From Cutibacterium sp. (GTDB lineage Bacteria > Actinomycetota > Actinomycetes > Propionibacteriales > Propionibacteriaceae), in contig NZ_JAUNEJ010000003.1 of the NCBI RefSeq assembly GCF_030525615.1, forward strand, positions 267,603-331,602: DNA of 64,000 bases, in the 5' to 3' direction. The translations under genes were made by a program, and so were the position numbers. Below the pieces are notes generated by a model. That model saw only the letters and a program-made list of their open reading frames with translations, did no database searches and had not been told where the DNA came from. Numbering within the stretch: the stretch's first letter is position 1; every line of letters begins with the position of its first letter. Below are positions 8,476 to 17,033 of the stretch, piece by piece.

Positions 8476-8927
8476 GTGCCACAGCCAAATGCGCTGGACT
8501 GGGAATTACCCTTCCCCCAGTCGCCGCTCCGGTGGCTGACTATGTGCCGGCTATCCAGAGTGGGTCACAGATTTTGACCTCGGGCCAGTTGCCCTTCGTC
8601 GACGGCGAGCTGACCGCCGTCGGCAAGGTGGGGGATACTGTCTCTGCTGAGCAGGCCGCCGAGGCGGCACGGATCGCGGCCCTCAACGCGGTTGCGGCTG
8701 CCGCTGACGTTGCGGGCAGCCTCGACGCCATCACGCGTGTTGTCCGGGTCGTTGTCTTCGTCAACTCGGCTCCGGACTTCACCGGCCAGGCTGGGGTTGC
8801 CAATGGTGCTTCTCAGCTGCTCGGACAGATTTTCGGGGAACAAGGCCGTCACGCCCGTAGTGCGGTCGGGGTGGCGACCCTGCCGCTCGGGTCGCCAGTC
8901 GAGGTTGAGCTGACTGTCGAAGTCTGA
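8472..8927 (+). CDS. RidA family protein (YjgF/YER057c/UK114)
   Basis: 151 residues. The family core is visible: YVPAIQSGSQILTSGQLPF near the N-terminus, AAEAARIAALNAVAAAADVAGSLDAI in the middle and RSAVGVATLPLGSPVEVELTVEV at the C-terminus. Archetypal RidA deaminates reactive enamine/imine intermediates; this longer actinobacterial branch lacks a clear copy of the catalytic Arg context, so its activity may differ. The start ATG 8472 is coupled (ATGA) to the DUF4177 gene. A perfect hairpin terminator follows. Confidence 0.9.
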   Translation: MSATAKCAGLGITLPPVAAPVADYVPAIQSGSQILTSGQLPFVDGELTAVGKVGDTVSAEQAAEAARIAALNAVAAAADVAGSLDAITRVVRVVVFVNSAPDFTGQAGVANGASQLLGQIFGEQGRHARSAVGVATLPLGSPVEVELTVEV

Positions 8928-8936
8928 TCTTTCGCA

Positions 8937-8975
8937 ACAGTTCGGGGCCAGGTCGAGAACCTGGCCCCGAACTGT
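8937..8975. terminator. Perfect 17-bp hairpin between convergent ridA and crp genes
   Basis: ACAGTTCGGGGCCAGGT (8937-8953) and its exact reverse complement (8959-8975) with a 5-nt loop. There is no T-run. Its position between convergent genes suggests a bidirectional terminator. Confidence 0.8.
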
Positions 8976-9057
8976 GCTGGGTACCGATATGTGTTGGTTA
9001 CCGATCGCTGGAACAACGAGTCGGATTCTTAACCTCAGCGGACTCAGGCGGGTGGAT

Positions 9058-9759
9058 TCAGCTAGCTCGGGCTGCCAGCTTCTCCGGCTCCATGATCGTG
9101 ACAATCTTGGGACGAGCGGCTATCCATCCGCGTTTCGTGAAGTCAGTGAGAGCCTTGTTGACGGTTTCCCGAGAGGACCCGACGGTCTGGGCAAGTTCGT
9201 TCTGAGTGAGGTCATGACGGACGACGATGTGACCGGTCGACCGATTTTTCTTACCAAACCGATGTGCCAGGTCGAGCAGGGTGTAAGCCAGACGGCTGGG
9301 AACGTCACCGGAGACGAAGTGAGCAGTCTTGTCGTCGGAGCGGCGCAGGCGTTCAGACAGCCGATCCAGCATGGCCAGCGCAACATCGTGGCGGGTTTCG
9401 ACGAGTTCGCGGACCTGAATACCCGGTGCCTTGAGCAAACTGCAACGGGTCAGGGTGGTCGCTGTGGTGGAACGTGTCCCACCGTCAACCAGGGACAACT
9501 CTCCGAACATATCGTCAGGACCCATGAGCCACAACAAGGACTCCCGCAGGGTGAGGTCTTCGGCAGGGGTAGAACGAGCAAGCTTCACTTTGCCCTCAAC
9601 AACCAAGTAAAGGTTGTTAGCCGGGTCTCCAGCTTCGAAGATCACCGTGTTTCGCGGGCAGACCATGGTTTCACACACAGCCATGATCTGAGCGGCCGAG
9701 GCAGGGCCGAGAGCAGCAAAGAACGGTTGGGTCGCCGCCGCTGCCATCACAGTTGTCAT
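9058..9759 (-). CDS. Crp/Fnr-family transcriptional regulator
   Basis: 233 residues. The N-terminal cyclic-nucleotide-binding beta-roll includes VIFEAGDPANNLYLVVEGKVKL and FGELSLVDGGTRSTTATT, the phosphate-binding cassette that in cAMP receptors reads GE...R(S/T). The C-terminal winged helix includes LTQNELAQTVGSSRETVNKALTDF. This matches the GlxR/Crp type of actinobacteria, a global cAMP-responsive regulator. ATG 9759 was chosen because AAGGAGGGG lies just upstream on the minus strand. It is divergent from nth, as crp is in mycobacteria. Confidence 0.9.
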   Translation of the reverse strand: MTTVMAAAATQPFFAALGPASAAQIMAVCETMVCPRNTVIFEAGDPANNLYLVVEGKVKLARSTPAEDLTLRESLLWLMGPDDMFGELSLVDGGTRSTTATTLTRCSLLKAPGIQVRELVETRHDVALAMLDRLSERLRRSDDKTAHFVSGDVPSRLAYTLLDLAHRFGKKNRSTGHIVVRHDLTQNELAQTVGSSRETVNKALTDFTKRGWIAARPKIVTIMEPEKLAARAS

Positions 9760-9845
9760 TCGAGTACCCCTCCTTCGTGAGCACCTGCATCGTCGAACCA
9801 TTGGCGGTCGAGTCTGTGCCCGTGTACTTCTACATTGTGGCAGGC

Positions 9846-9860
9846 ATCACATTTTGTGAT
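9846..9860. promoter_or_regulatory. 15-bp palindrome between crp and nth
   Basis: ATCACA-TTT-TGTGAT is a perfect inverted repeat in the 127-bp divergent region. The half-sites are those of Crp (TGTGA/TCACA) but in the everted order, so it is only a candidate operator. Confidence 0.35.
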
Positions 9861-9886
9861 GGCATGGGGGGTCACTTTCTCCTTCT

Positions 9887-10612
9887 ATGCTTGAAACCAT
9901 GGCAGCCGCACCTACCACGTCAATACGTCGAGAGCAGTGCACAAAACGTGCTGACGAGGTGGCCAAGCTGTTGGCCGAGGCCTACCCGGACGCGCATTGC
10001 GAATTAAACCATGATGGCCCCTACCAGCTGCTCGTTGCCACGATGCTGTCGGCCCAGACCACCGATCGACGAGTGAATACTGTCACTCCGACTCTGTTTT
10101 CCCGCTGGCCCGACCCGCAGGCTCTGGCAAGCGCCGATAGTGGTGAGGTTGAGGCGGTCGTGACTCCGCTGGGATTCGGGCCGACTCGTGCCGTGCGGCT
10201 GGTGTCGATGGCTGCACAACTGGTCGATAAGTTCGACGGCGTGGTTCCCAAAGATCTCGATTCCCTGGTGACGCTGCCGGGTGTGGGCCGCAAAACTGCC
10301 AACGTCGTGTTGGGAAATGCGTTCGGAGTCCCCGGGATCACCCCGGATACCCACGTCATGAGGGTGTCGCGGCGACTCGGCTGGACTGACGCGACTACCC
10401 CGGCCGCAGTAGAACGCGATCTTGCGGACCTTTTCGACCCGGCTGAGTGGGTCATGCTGTGCCACCGTCTCATCTGGCATGGGCGGCGTCGCTGCCATGC
10501 CCGACGCCCGGCATGTGGGGCTTGCCCACTGGCGCAGCAGTGCCCCTCCTACGGTGAAGGGCCAACCGACCCCGAAGAGGCAGCTTCCCTCGTCAGGCAG
10601 CCGCGCCGATGA
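9887..10612 (+). CDS. nth: Endonuclease III (DNA glycosylase/AP lyase)
   Basis: 241 residues. The helix-hairpin-helix LPGVGRKTANVVLG holds the catalytic Lys, TPDTHVMRVSRRLGW the catalytic Asp, and C-x6-C-x2-C-x5-C near the C-terminus (starting CHARRPACGAC) the 4Fe-4S cluster. It excises oxidised pyrimidines in base-excision repair. ATG 9887 or ATG 9899 may start the protein. The stop overlaps the start of the TlpA-like gene (ATGA), and the order nth-tlpA-NUDIX is conserved in actinobacteria, so one operon is likely. Confidence 0.95.
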   Translation: MLETMAAAPTTSIRREQCTKRADEVAKLLAEAYPDAHCELNHDGPYQLLVATMLSAQTTDRRVNTVTPTLFSRWPDPQALASADSGEVEAVVTPLGFGPTRAVRLVSMAAQLVDKFDGVVPKDLDSLVTLPGVGRKTANVVLGNAFGVPGITPDTHVMRVSRRLGWTDATTPAAVERDLADLFDPAEWVMLCHRLIWHGRRRCHARRPACGACPLAQQCPSYGEGPTDPEEAASLVRQPRR

Positions 10613-11208
10613 TACGCCCACGCAGGATTCTCGGCGCGCTGATGGTCGCGGCCCTGCTGGGCGGGTGCGGAGGGGCCGCCGATATGTCCCAGCAGCGCAG
10701 AGAGGCCGGCATTCCCGACTGCTCCCAGGTGTCTTCGGAAAGCACGTCGAAAACCTCTGGTACCGCCGCTGAGGGCCAGCCAATTCCGGAGGTGGCTCTG
10801 CAATGCCTCGGCGGGGGAGAGACCGTCTCATTGGGCAAAGCGTCGTCGAAAGGAGTCACTGTGGTGACGGTGTGGGCGTCATGGTGCCGACCCTGCCGCA
10901 GCGAGGCCCCTCTCCTCGCCGACGCCTACCGTCGCTATCGCGACCGGGTGACCTTCCTTGGGGTCGATTACGCCGAATCCGACCCATCCGAGGCCATCTC
11001 TTTTGCCGGCGAGGCCGGGCTGACCTTTCCGCACCTTCAAGATCCGGACAGCACCATCCGAGGCGCATGGCAGGTTAACGGGGTGCCCGTCACCTTCATT
11101 ATCACGGACGGCACCATTGTCACCCGTCACAGCGGCGGATGGCGCTCCCAGCAGCAGCTTGACTCTGCCATCGACCAGGCTATCCAGGCTATCGAGAGGA
11201 CGTCATGA
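10609..11208 (+). CDS. TlpA/ResA-like thioredoxin lipoprotein
   Basis: 199 residues. The signal peptide ends in the lipobox LLGGC (Cys about 21), so the mature protein is membrane-anchored outside the cell. The thioredoxin domain carries WASWCRPC, the CxxC redox pair, and the cis-Pro region GVPVTFII. Such proteins reduce or form disulfides in exported proteins, often in cytochrome c maturation. Start ATG 10609 is coupled to nth; the stop is coupled to the NUDIX gene. Confidence 0.9.
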   Translation: MIRPRRILGALMVAALLGGCGGAADMSQQRREAGIPDCSQVSSESTSKTSGTAAEGQPIPEVALQCLGGGETVSLGKASSKGVTVVTVWASWCRPCRSEAPLLADAYRRYRDRVTFLGVDYAESDPSEAISFAGEAGLTFPHLQDPDSTIRGAWQVNGVPVTFIITDGTIVTRHSGGWRSQQQLDSAIDQAIQAIERTS

Positions 11209-11807
11209 GTCATCTAGGCACTCTCATCGCCAGCTTGGGCCGCGACGATCCGGAGTTCTCGGTGGGACGTCGGCCCGGTGGCGGACATTCCGCAGCAGTG
11301 CTCGCTCTGGTCAGCGATACAGACAATGACATCGTTTTGACGCGACGTCCGCTGTCTCTGCGTCATCACGCTGGCCAGGTTGCCCTACCGGGTGGACGTG
11401 TCGAGCAGGCCGACGGCACCATCGTCGACACCGCGTTACGGGAGGCTCATGAAGAGGTGGGCCTGGACCGGGATCTCGTTACCGTCAGGGGAGTGCTGCC
11501 GACGGTTCACGTCGCTGCCAGCCGGTCCGACGTCACCACCGTGGTGGCAACGTGGGCCGGGGAGGGTGCTGTCAGGGTTGTCGATCCCGCCGAAGTTGCC
11601 CTGGTGCAGCGGGTCAGGTTGGCAGATTTGGCGAATCCGGCCTGTCGTGCCACGACCCGTCACCCGCGTCGAGGTCCAGCATTCGTGCTGCCAGATCTGT
11701 TCATCTGGGGATTTACCGCTCACGTCTTGGACACCCTGCTCGACCGGGGCGGCTGGTCACGCCCATGGGATCGTGAGCGTCTGGTCGAGATTCCGCAGGG
11801 ATACTGA
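11205..11807 (+). CDS. NUDIX hydrolase, CoA pyrophosphatase-like
   Basis: 200 residues. The Nudix box spans from GGRVEQADGT through ALREAHEEVGL (G-x5-E-x7-REUxEExGU, with a two-residue longer first spacer as seen in CoA pyrophosphatases). The upstream LTRRPLSLRHHAGQVALPGG matches the UPF0035/NudL signature. It likely cleaves CoA or related nucleotide diphosphates with Mg2+ or Mn2+. The start ATG overlaps the tlpA-like stop (ATGA), which places it third in the operon. A bidirectional hairpin lies downstream. Confidence 0.88.
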   Translation: MSHLGTLIASLGRDDPEFSVGRRPGGGHSAAVLALVSDTDNDIVLTRRPLSLRHHAGQVALPGGRVEQADGTIVDTALREAHEEVGLDRDLVTVRGVLPTVHVAASRSDVTTVVATWAGEGAVRVVDPAEVALVQRVRLADLANPACRATTRHPRRGPAFVLPDLFIWGFTAHVLDTLLDRGGWSRPWDRERLVEIPQGY

Positions 11808-11853
11808 CCTGAGGACGGTGAGGGGACGTTCTGCCGTCGATGGTCAACACCAC

Positions 11854-11889
11854 AACGCTGGCCTTCCCGTAGTCGAGAGGGCCAGCGTT
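11854..11889. terminator. Hairpin between convergent NUDIX and Holin-X genes
   Basis: AACGCTGGCC (11854-11863) pairs exactly with GGCCAGCGTT (11880-11889), and the stem can extend 3 bp inward. No T-run. Bidirectional terminator by position. Confidence 0.65.
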
Positions 11890-11899
11890 AAGCGTGGGA

Positions 11900-12412
11900 T
11901 CAGTGGCGAGTATCGGCGGTACCGCTGACGCGGCGAGGAGAGGCGTCCGAGGACACCTTGTTTGCGTCAATGCTGCTGCGAGCTGTCGCGTTGTACTTGC
12001 CACGGGCGATGGCCGACTTGACGGCTTCCAACGTCGACTTGGCCTCGTCAATGACGCCGGTCGGAGCCTTGATACGCGAAATCTGGCCTTTGCCGACCAA
12101 GGCGAAAATGCCGGCCAGGATGAACATCGCGACGGCCATGGTCGCGAAACCGACGATCAGGGACAGCAGAATGCTCCAGTCACCGATGTGTTGCCACATG
12201 AGGGAAAAGGCGAAGGCGCCGCACAGCCACAGCAGCAGTGCGCCGACAATACCGAAGTAACCAGCACCGCCGAACATACCGGCACCAATTCCGGCGTGTT
12301 TGGCGGCAGGCTTGATCTCCGCCGTCACCAAGGCCTTAGAGTCCTGGACGAGCTTTTGGCCGTCCGTCTTGAGGTTGTCGATGGTGTCGCCAACCGGGAG
12401 CTTGTCTGCCAT
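11900..12412 (-). CDS. Actinobacterial Holin-X-like membrane protein (phage holin superfamily III)
   Basis: 170 residues from the ATG giving MADKLPVGDTI. Two strongly hydrophobic segments (roughly residues 53-78 and 82-108) are joined by a short turn and flanked by charged N- and C-terminal regions, the layout of the DUF1469/Holin-X family. The 'holin' name comes from distant similarity; in chromosomes the family is a housekeeping membrane protein of unknown role. It is next to nhaA on the same strand, 84 bp downstream. Confidence 0.75.
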   Translation of the reverse strand: MADKLPVGDTIDNLKTDGQKLVQDSKALVTAEIKPAAKHAGIGAGMFGGAGYFGIVGALLLWLCGAFAFSLMWQHIGDWSILLSLIVGFATMAVAMFILAGIFALVGKGQISRIKAPTGVIDEAKSTLEAVKSAIARGKYNATARSSIDANKVSSDASPRRVSGTADTRH

Positions 12413-12496
12413 GGGATGCCTCCGCGTCATGAATATGGTGATCTCAGCCTAACGGTAATAGGTTCGATCTGCTGTGTTCGGGTTGAGGTGTCATTG

Positions 12497-13765
12497 TCAG
12501 TCGGTGTTATTCGAGGTGCCGGCGGCTACCGGAACTTCGTGAGGATGTTTCTGCTCCCACAAACTGTGCCTCTTGCCGCGATGGTGCAGCATGGCACCGC
12601 CGAGAATCGCTGCCAGGAACGAGGCCACCAGCACGGAAGCCTTGGCCTCGTCAGCAAAGGCGTGGTCTTTCGGGAAGGACAGGTCGGTCATGAGCATGGA
12701 AACGGTGAAACCAATGCCGGCGAGCGTAGCCACCGCGATGATGTCTCGCCACACCACACCGCGGCCCAACTCGGCTGACGTGAATCGGGCCGTCAGCCAG
12801 GAACCCAACGTGATCCCAATGACCTTGCCGCCGATGAGACCGCAGATAATTCCCAGCGAGATGGGGTGGGTCCACAGACCGAGGAAGGTCTCTTTGCTGA
12901 CCTCCACTCCGGCGCTCATGAGAGCGAAGAAGGGGACGACGGCACCTGCGGACCACGGTTCAACCTTGTGCTGCCAACGGTCCACGGGGTCGTCGAGGGC
13001 GTCTTCCTCGGTGCGGGTGAGTAGACCGAAGGCCACACCTGCGATGGTGGCATGGACACCCGAGTGCAACATGCACCACCAACCGACGATGAAGATCGGG
13101 ACGTACCACCAGCCATTGTCGATGTGAAAGTGCTGCATGACGCCCCACAAGGCGATACAGCCGATGGCTCCCAGAAGCCACCAGATGTCGAGACCACTGG
13201 AGAAGAACACCGCGATGACGATGATGGAGCCGAGGTCGTCAGCGATGGCCAAGGTAAGCAGGAACGCTCGTACTGCCTGCGGCAAACCAGACCCCACGAT
13301 CGCCAGCACCGCCAAGGCAAAGGCGATGTCGGTGGCCATCGGGATGGCCCAGCCGGCTGGATGGCCTTGCGAGGACAGCAGGTTGAACACGGTGTAGATA
13401 CCGGCCGGGAACGCCATTCCACACACGGCGGCAACGATCGGAACCAAGGCGTCGGCGGGTCGAGACAGCGAGCCTTCAACGAACTCTCGCTTGAGCTCCA
13501 GACCTGCGATGAAGAAGAAGATGGTCAACAGGCCATCCGCTGCCCACTCCTCGATAGTGAGGGGACCAACGGCCAACTCGCGGATGAAATGGTACGAATG
13601 CTGACTGAGATTGGCCCACAAGAGGGCTGCGACCGTCGCTGCCAACATCAGCAAGCCACCAGTGGTTTCGTTCCTGAGGACGTCAGACAGGTGTAGGGCG
13701 TTGGGACCCGTCACCGGTCGCAGGATGCTCATACGGGGTCGGCTGTTCTTGCGGGAATCTGTCAT
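12497..13765 (-). CDS. nhaA: Na+/H+ antiporter NhaA
   Basis: 422 residues, about 12 membrane helices. Diagnostic sequences: FFFIAGLELKREFVEGSL after helix II, PMATDIAFALAVLAIVG, and LAIADDLGSIIVIAVFF with the tandem Asp pair of the ion site. It exchanges Na+ (or Li+) for protons and helps pH and salt homeostasis. A hairpin lies in the short 5' leader. Length is slightly above the E. coli enzyme because of a longer N-terminus. Confidence 0.96.
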   Translation of the reverse strand: MTDSRKNSRPRMSILRPVTGPNALHLSDVLRNETTGGLLMLAATVAALLWANLSQHSYHFIRELAVGPLTIEEWAADGLLTIFFFIAGLELKREFVEGSLSRPADALVPIVAAVCGMAFPAGIYTVFNLLSSQGHPAGWAIPMATDIAFALAVLAIVGSGLPQAVRAFLLTLAIADDLGSIIVIAVFFSSGLDIWWLLGAIGCIALWGVMQHFHIDNGWWYVPIFIVGWWCMLHSGVHATIAGVAFGLLTRTEEDALDDPVDRWQHKVEPWSAGAVVPFFALMSAGVEVSKETFLGLWTHPISLGIICGLIGGKVIGITLGSWLTARFTSAELGRGVVWRDIIAVATLAGIGFTVSMLMTDLSFPKDHAFADEAKASVLVASFLAAILGGAMLHHRGKRHSLWEQKHPHEVPVAAGTSNNTD

Positions 13766-13780
13766 AAATGCCTTTCGCGT

Positions 13781-13808
13781 ATCCCCGCGGCACAGACCCA
13801 GCGGGGAT
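13781..13808 (-). promoter_or_regulatory. Hairpin in the nhaA 5' leader
   Basis: ATCCCCGC (13781-13788) and GCGGGGAT (13801-13808) form a perfect 8-bp stem with a 12-nt loop. It ends a few nucleotides before the SD (AAAGG) of nhaA. It could modulate translation or be a terminator of upstream transcription; it does not match an ion riboswitch class that I can identify. Confidence 0.4.
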
Positions 13809-13924
13809 AGGGGACAGGGTTACGCCGACCAGACTTCCCGGCACTCCTCGTTGAAAAGCCTACCAAATGGTTGTGATGTCACCAATCGTTGTTCATGTGG
13901 TGGACTGACGGCGTTATGAACTCA

Positions 13925-14683
13925 TCAGAGGGTGATGGTGAGCCCGTTGTTGTCAGGGCGAATAGGGGTGGTCAGCTCGTTGTGGTCAACCCAGGCCCGC
14001 CAGCACTCCAGCTTGTAAGGCAGACGCAGACCACTCGTACCGGCAGAGTCATTGGCAAGGGCGGCGACCTTGGCCAGCAGCTCAGAGCGAGACTCAGAGT
14101 CGAGGTCTTGGACGGCCGGAAGACTGGAAGCCATGGCGATGAGGGAATCTCGGTCCACTGACACCCACAGACGCTTCGAGATGTGTTCATGGTCAGGGAA
14201 GTACTTGTTTGAGGCGAGTTCTTGCACCGAGTCAGTGCCGTAATCACCGCTCATGGCGTGGTCGTCAACTGTGCGCAGCAGGGCTGCCAGCCTCTTGACC
14301 CACGGCACAGTGTCGTCGCGCACCAGCCAGGAGACACCGAGGACCCTGTCGGGTCGCAGTACCCGAGCGATTTCGGGCAAGACGAGTCCGGGAGCTAGCT
14401 CGTGAAATCCTTGATGTATCAACACGGCGTCGAAGGTGCAGGGGTTGAGCGGCAAGGACTCGGGTGACCCGCAGACAGCCACGACTCCGGGAATCCGATT
14501 GAGTTTCGCCGCCGTGTCAGGGTCGCGGTGGACGGCGAGTACGTCGGCCCCGTGGCAGGCCACCGTCCGGCAATAACTGACCGTCGGACTCAGCACGATG
14601 ACGCGATAGCCCGGCTCCAAACATCCAGCAGTCAGCCATTCGAGCGTGTCACTGGGGAAACGCGGGGTGGAGGAGACTGCCAT
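13925..14683 (-). CDS. Class I SAM-dependent methyltransferase
   Basis: 252 residues from the ATG giving MAVSSTPRFPSD; the open frame continues upstream but would run into the ssd promoter region. A Rossmann-like fold is visible: GCLEPGYRVIVLSP (SAM loop), VLAVHRDPDTAAKL (acidic end of strand 2), FDAVLIHQGFHEL (strand 4) and LPEIARVLRPDRVLGVSWLV, typical of methyltransferase domain 11. Substrate unknown. It is divergent from the Tad locus. Confidence 0.75.
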   Translation of the reverse strand: MAVSSTPRFPSDTLEWLTAGCLEPGYRVIVLSPTVSYCRTVACHGADVLAVHRDPDTAAKLNRIPGVVAVCGSPESLPLNPCTFDAVLIHQGFHELAPGLVLPEIARVLRPDRVLGVSWLVRDDTVPWVKRLAALLRTVDDHAMSGDYGTDSVQELASNKYFPDHEHISKRLWVSVDRDSLIAMASSLPAVQDLDSESRSELLAKVAALANDSAGTSGLRLPYKLECWRAWVDHNELTTPIRPDNNGLTITL

Positions 14684-14716
14684 GGGTCCGATTGTAGAGG
14701 GAACTGTTGTGGTGAG

Positions 14717-14818
14717 GGTTGTCCACAGGGACCCATCGGAGGCTCGCCACAGTTTTCCACAGATTTCAAATTGGGTGACGGATTTCGCTTCCTGCGACGA
14801 CAAATAAAGGTATGAGGA
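14717..14818 (+). promoter_or_regulatory. Shared Tad-locus upstream element, copy 1 (before ssd)
   Basis: This stretch contains TTGTCCACA (14719-14727) and TTTTCCACA (14753-14761), 34 bp apart, then GTGACGGATTTCG (14775-14787), GACGACAA (14796-14803) and AAGGTATGAGG at the ssd start. The same blocks, in the same order and with nearly the same spacing, recur before flp (18773-18872). The paired nonamers resemble DnaA boxes. Confidence 0.75.
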
Positions 14819-15870
14819 TTCTTGCAGAAAGACGGGATACAGCGCCGCGTCGGCCCGCTGAAGACACTGCCTCGGACACCACGGGCGTAGCGCTGGTGAG
14901 TCGAGACAGTCGACTGTCTGAAGTCGTCGGGTCAGTGGCAGCCAGCGGCGGGGTGGTCGTGGATGTGGTGGCAGACCGAGACGCGGTGGCGCGGGCATGG
15001 TCGCGTCATGGCCCCCTGCTGGTGGGTGCCGACATGGCTGGAACAGCGATGGCGTGGGGACTGCCACCGAGGTCCGGAACCCATGTCGTCGGTTTCGACG
15101 CCGAGGAAGCGGCGCGGTGGTCGGCAGGGCTGTCCGCCAGCGTTATCGTCGTGCCGCGTGCCAATCAGGTGCTCACCGAGATCCTTCATGATGAAATAGC
15201 CGCGACCTCGAAAGGCACCGTGGTGCAGGTGAATTCGAGTGGCGGTGGCACCGGGGTGAGCACTTTGGCAGCTGGCTTGGCCTGGGCTGCTGCGGCTTCC
15301 GGAATGAGGGTCGGACTGGTCGAACTTGATTCCCATGCCGGCGGGATAGATCTGCTGCTGGGCATCGAGAGGAAAGATGGGTGGCGGTGGCCTGAGTTGG
15401 CGTCCGCCCGTGGAGTGACGACCGATCTGGGGTCCCGTCTGCCGTCCATAGACGGCGTGGAGGTGGTCAGCGCGGGGCGTCTGGGCGTCCAGGTTCCTCC
15501 AGCGGCGCGTCGAGCTGTGGTCGATTCTTTGGCAGGTGACCATGATCTGGTCGTCGTGGACCCGGGAGCGGCGTCGGCCCCGGAGGTATCAGTGGACGTC
15601 AGGGTTGGTGTTGTCGCGGCCGATCTGAGGTCTGTCATGACGGCGCGAGGCCAGGATGTGCCCAATGTCCTGGTAGCTAGGCGTGGTTCCGGCAGATCGA
15701 TGTCTGACGAGGACATCGAATCGGTGTTGGGAGTCCGCCCGGATGTGGTCGTCAGGGATGACCGTCGGCTGATTCGCTGCCACGGTGACGCCGAAGCACC
15801 GTGGGTGGTGGCCTCTGGGCGGTGGCGTCGCCGGTGCCAGGAGCTGGCTGAGTTGGTGATGGGATCATGA
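14812..15870 (+). CDS. ssd: Ssd/CpaE-like P-loop ATPase of the Tad locus
   Basis: 352 residues. The C-terminal two thirds form a MinD/CpaE-like P-loop domain: NSSGGGTGVSTLAAGLAWAAA is a deviant Walker A, LVELDSHAGGIDLLLG the following acidic strand and DLVVVDPG the Walker B region. The N-terminal part resembles the receiver-like domain of CpaE. The gene heads the actinobacterial Tad cluster, as mycobacterial ssd (septum-site determining) does. It probably positions the pilus machine or affects division. ATG 14812 lies at the edge of the conserved upstream element; there is hardly any leader. Its stop overlaps the tadA start. Confidence 0.85.
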   Translation: MRILAERRDTAPRRPAEDTASDTTGVALVSRDSRLSEVVGSVAASGGVVVDVVADRDAVARAWSRHGPLLVGADMAGTAMAWGLPPRSGTHVVGFDAEEAARWSAGLSASVIVVPRANQVLTEILHDEIAATSKGTVVQVNSSGGGTGVSTLAAGLAWAAAASGMRVGLVELDSHAGGIDLLLGIERKDGWRWPELASARGVTTDLGSRLPSIDGVEVVSAGRLGVQVPPAARRAVVDSLAGDHDLVVVDPGAASAPEVSVDVRVGVVAADLRSVMTARGQDVPNVLVARRGSGRSMSDEDIESVLGVRPDVVVRDDRRLIRCHGDAEAPWVVASGRWRRRCQELAELVMGS

Positions 15871-17033
15871 GCGGCAGTGAACCGGATCGTCAGTTGGTCG
15901 AGCAGGTGCGTCGTGGGCTGGCGGGTCTGGGCCGGGAGTGGACGCCGATGGACGTCGCCCATGCGATCCTCGACTGCGGCCAGGTGGCCTCGGACAAGAC
16001 GGTTCTGGCAGTCGTCGAGGAGTTGCGGCGGACCAGTACCGGGGCGGGGCGCTTGGAGCCACTGCTGGTCATGGACGGAGTGACAGATGTCCTTGTCAAC
16101 GGACCCGACCAGGTGTTCATCGACCGAGGCAAAGGACTGGAACTGACCGACGTCACCTTCAGCGGTCCCGAAGAAGTGCGGGGGCTGGCTGTGCGGCTGG
16201 CAGCTGCGGTGGGACGTCGGCTTGATGACGGCAATCCGTGGGTGGATGCCCGGCTGCCTGACGGTACCCGAGTCCATGCTGTCCTTGACGTCTTGGCTCG
16301 GCCGGGGACCTGCCTGAGTTTGCGCGTGCCGTCGCGGCGACGTCTGTCCCTCGACGATTGGGTGGCATGGGGATCAATGACCCCAGGGTGTCGTCAGATC
16401 ATTGATGACATCTTGACTCGCAAGCTGGCCTTCTTGGTCACCGGCGGCACCGGAACAGGCAAGACGACCCTACTGTCGGCCATGTTGACCAGCCTGCCGC
16501 CAGACCAGCGACTCGTCATCGTCGAGGATTCCCGGGAAATCTGGATAGATCACCCACACTGGGTGTCGATGGAGGCGCGCGCCGCCAACTCCGAGGGCAA
16601 AGGGTCGGTGACCCTGACAGATTTGGTCCGTCAGTGCTTGCGGATGAGGCCAGATCGGATCGTCCTGGGAGAGGTGCGCGGGGCGGAACTGCGCGATCTG
16701 CTCATGGCCCTCAATACCGGTCACGAAGGCGGATGTGGAACGGTACACGCCAATGGGGTGGCCGAGGTGCCGGCCCGTCTGGAAGCTCTGGCTGCTTTGG
16801 GCGGGTTGTCGCGGGAGGCGGCGTCGGCTCAGATCACCGCAGCCCTGCACGCCGTCATCCACCTGGAACGAGGGCCTAAAGGCAGACGGGTAGCCGAGAT
16901 CGGGGTGTTCACCGACGTCGGCGGGCGGGCGGTCGTCCTTCCCGCCGTGCGATGGGACGCCAATGGTGTGACGACCCTCGGCGCGGGAGCGCACAGATTG
17001 TCCGAGCTGCTGGGAATGGAGGTGGCCCCATGA
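15867..17033 (+). CDS. tadA: TadA/CpaF-type secretion ATPase
   Basis: 388 residues. Walker A GGTGTGKTTLLSAML, Asp box VEDSREIW, Walker B region RPDRIVLGEVRGAELRDLLMALNTGHEGG and the His box GTVHAN identify a type II/IV secretion ATPase of the TadA branch. It powers assembly of Flp pili at the inner face of the membrane. Overlaps ssd by ATGA and tadB by ATGA, so translation is coupled. Confidence 0.94.
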   Translation: MSGSEPDRQLVEQVRRGLAGLGREWTPMDVAHAILDCGQVASDKTVLAVVEELRRTSTGAGRLEPLLVMDGVTDVLVNGPDQVFIDRGKGLELTDVTFSGPEEVRGLAVRLAAAVGRRLDDGNPWVDARLPDGTRVHAVLDVLARPGTCLSLRVPSRRRLSLDDWVAWGSMTPGCRQIIDDILTRKLAFLVTGGTGTGKTTLLSAMLTSLPPDQRLVIVEDSREIWIDHPHWVSMEARAANSEGKGSVTLTDLVRQCLRMRPDRIVLGEVRGAELRDLLMALNTGHEGGCGTVHANGVAEVPARLEALAALGGLSREAASAQITAALHAVIHLERGPKGRRVAEIGVFTDVGGRAVVLPAVRWDANGVTTLGAGAHRLSELLGMEVAP

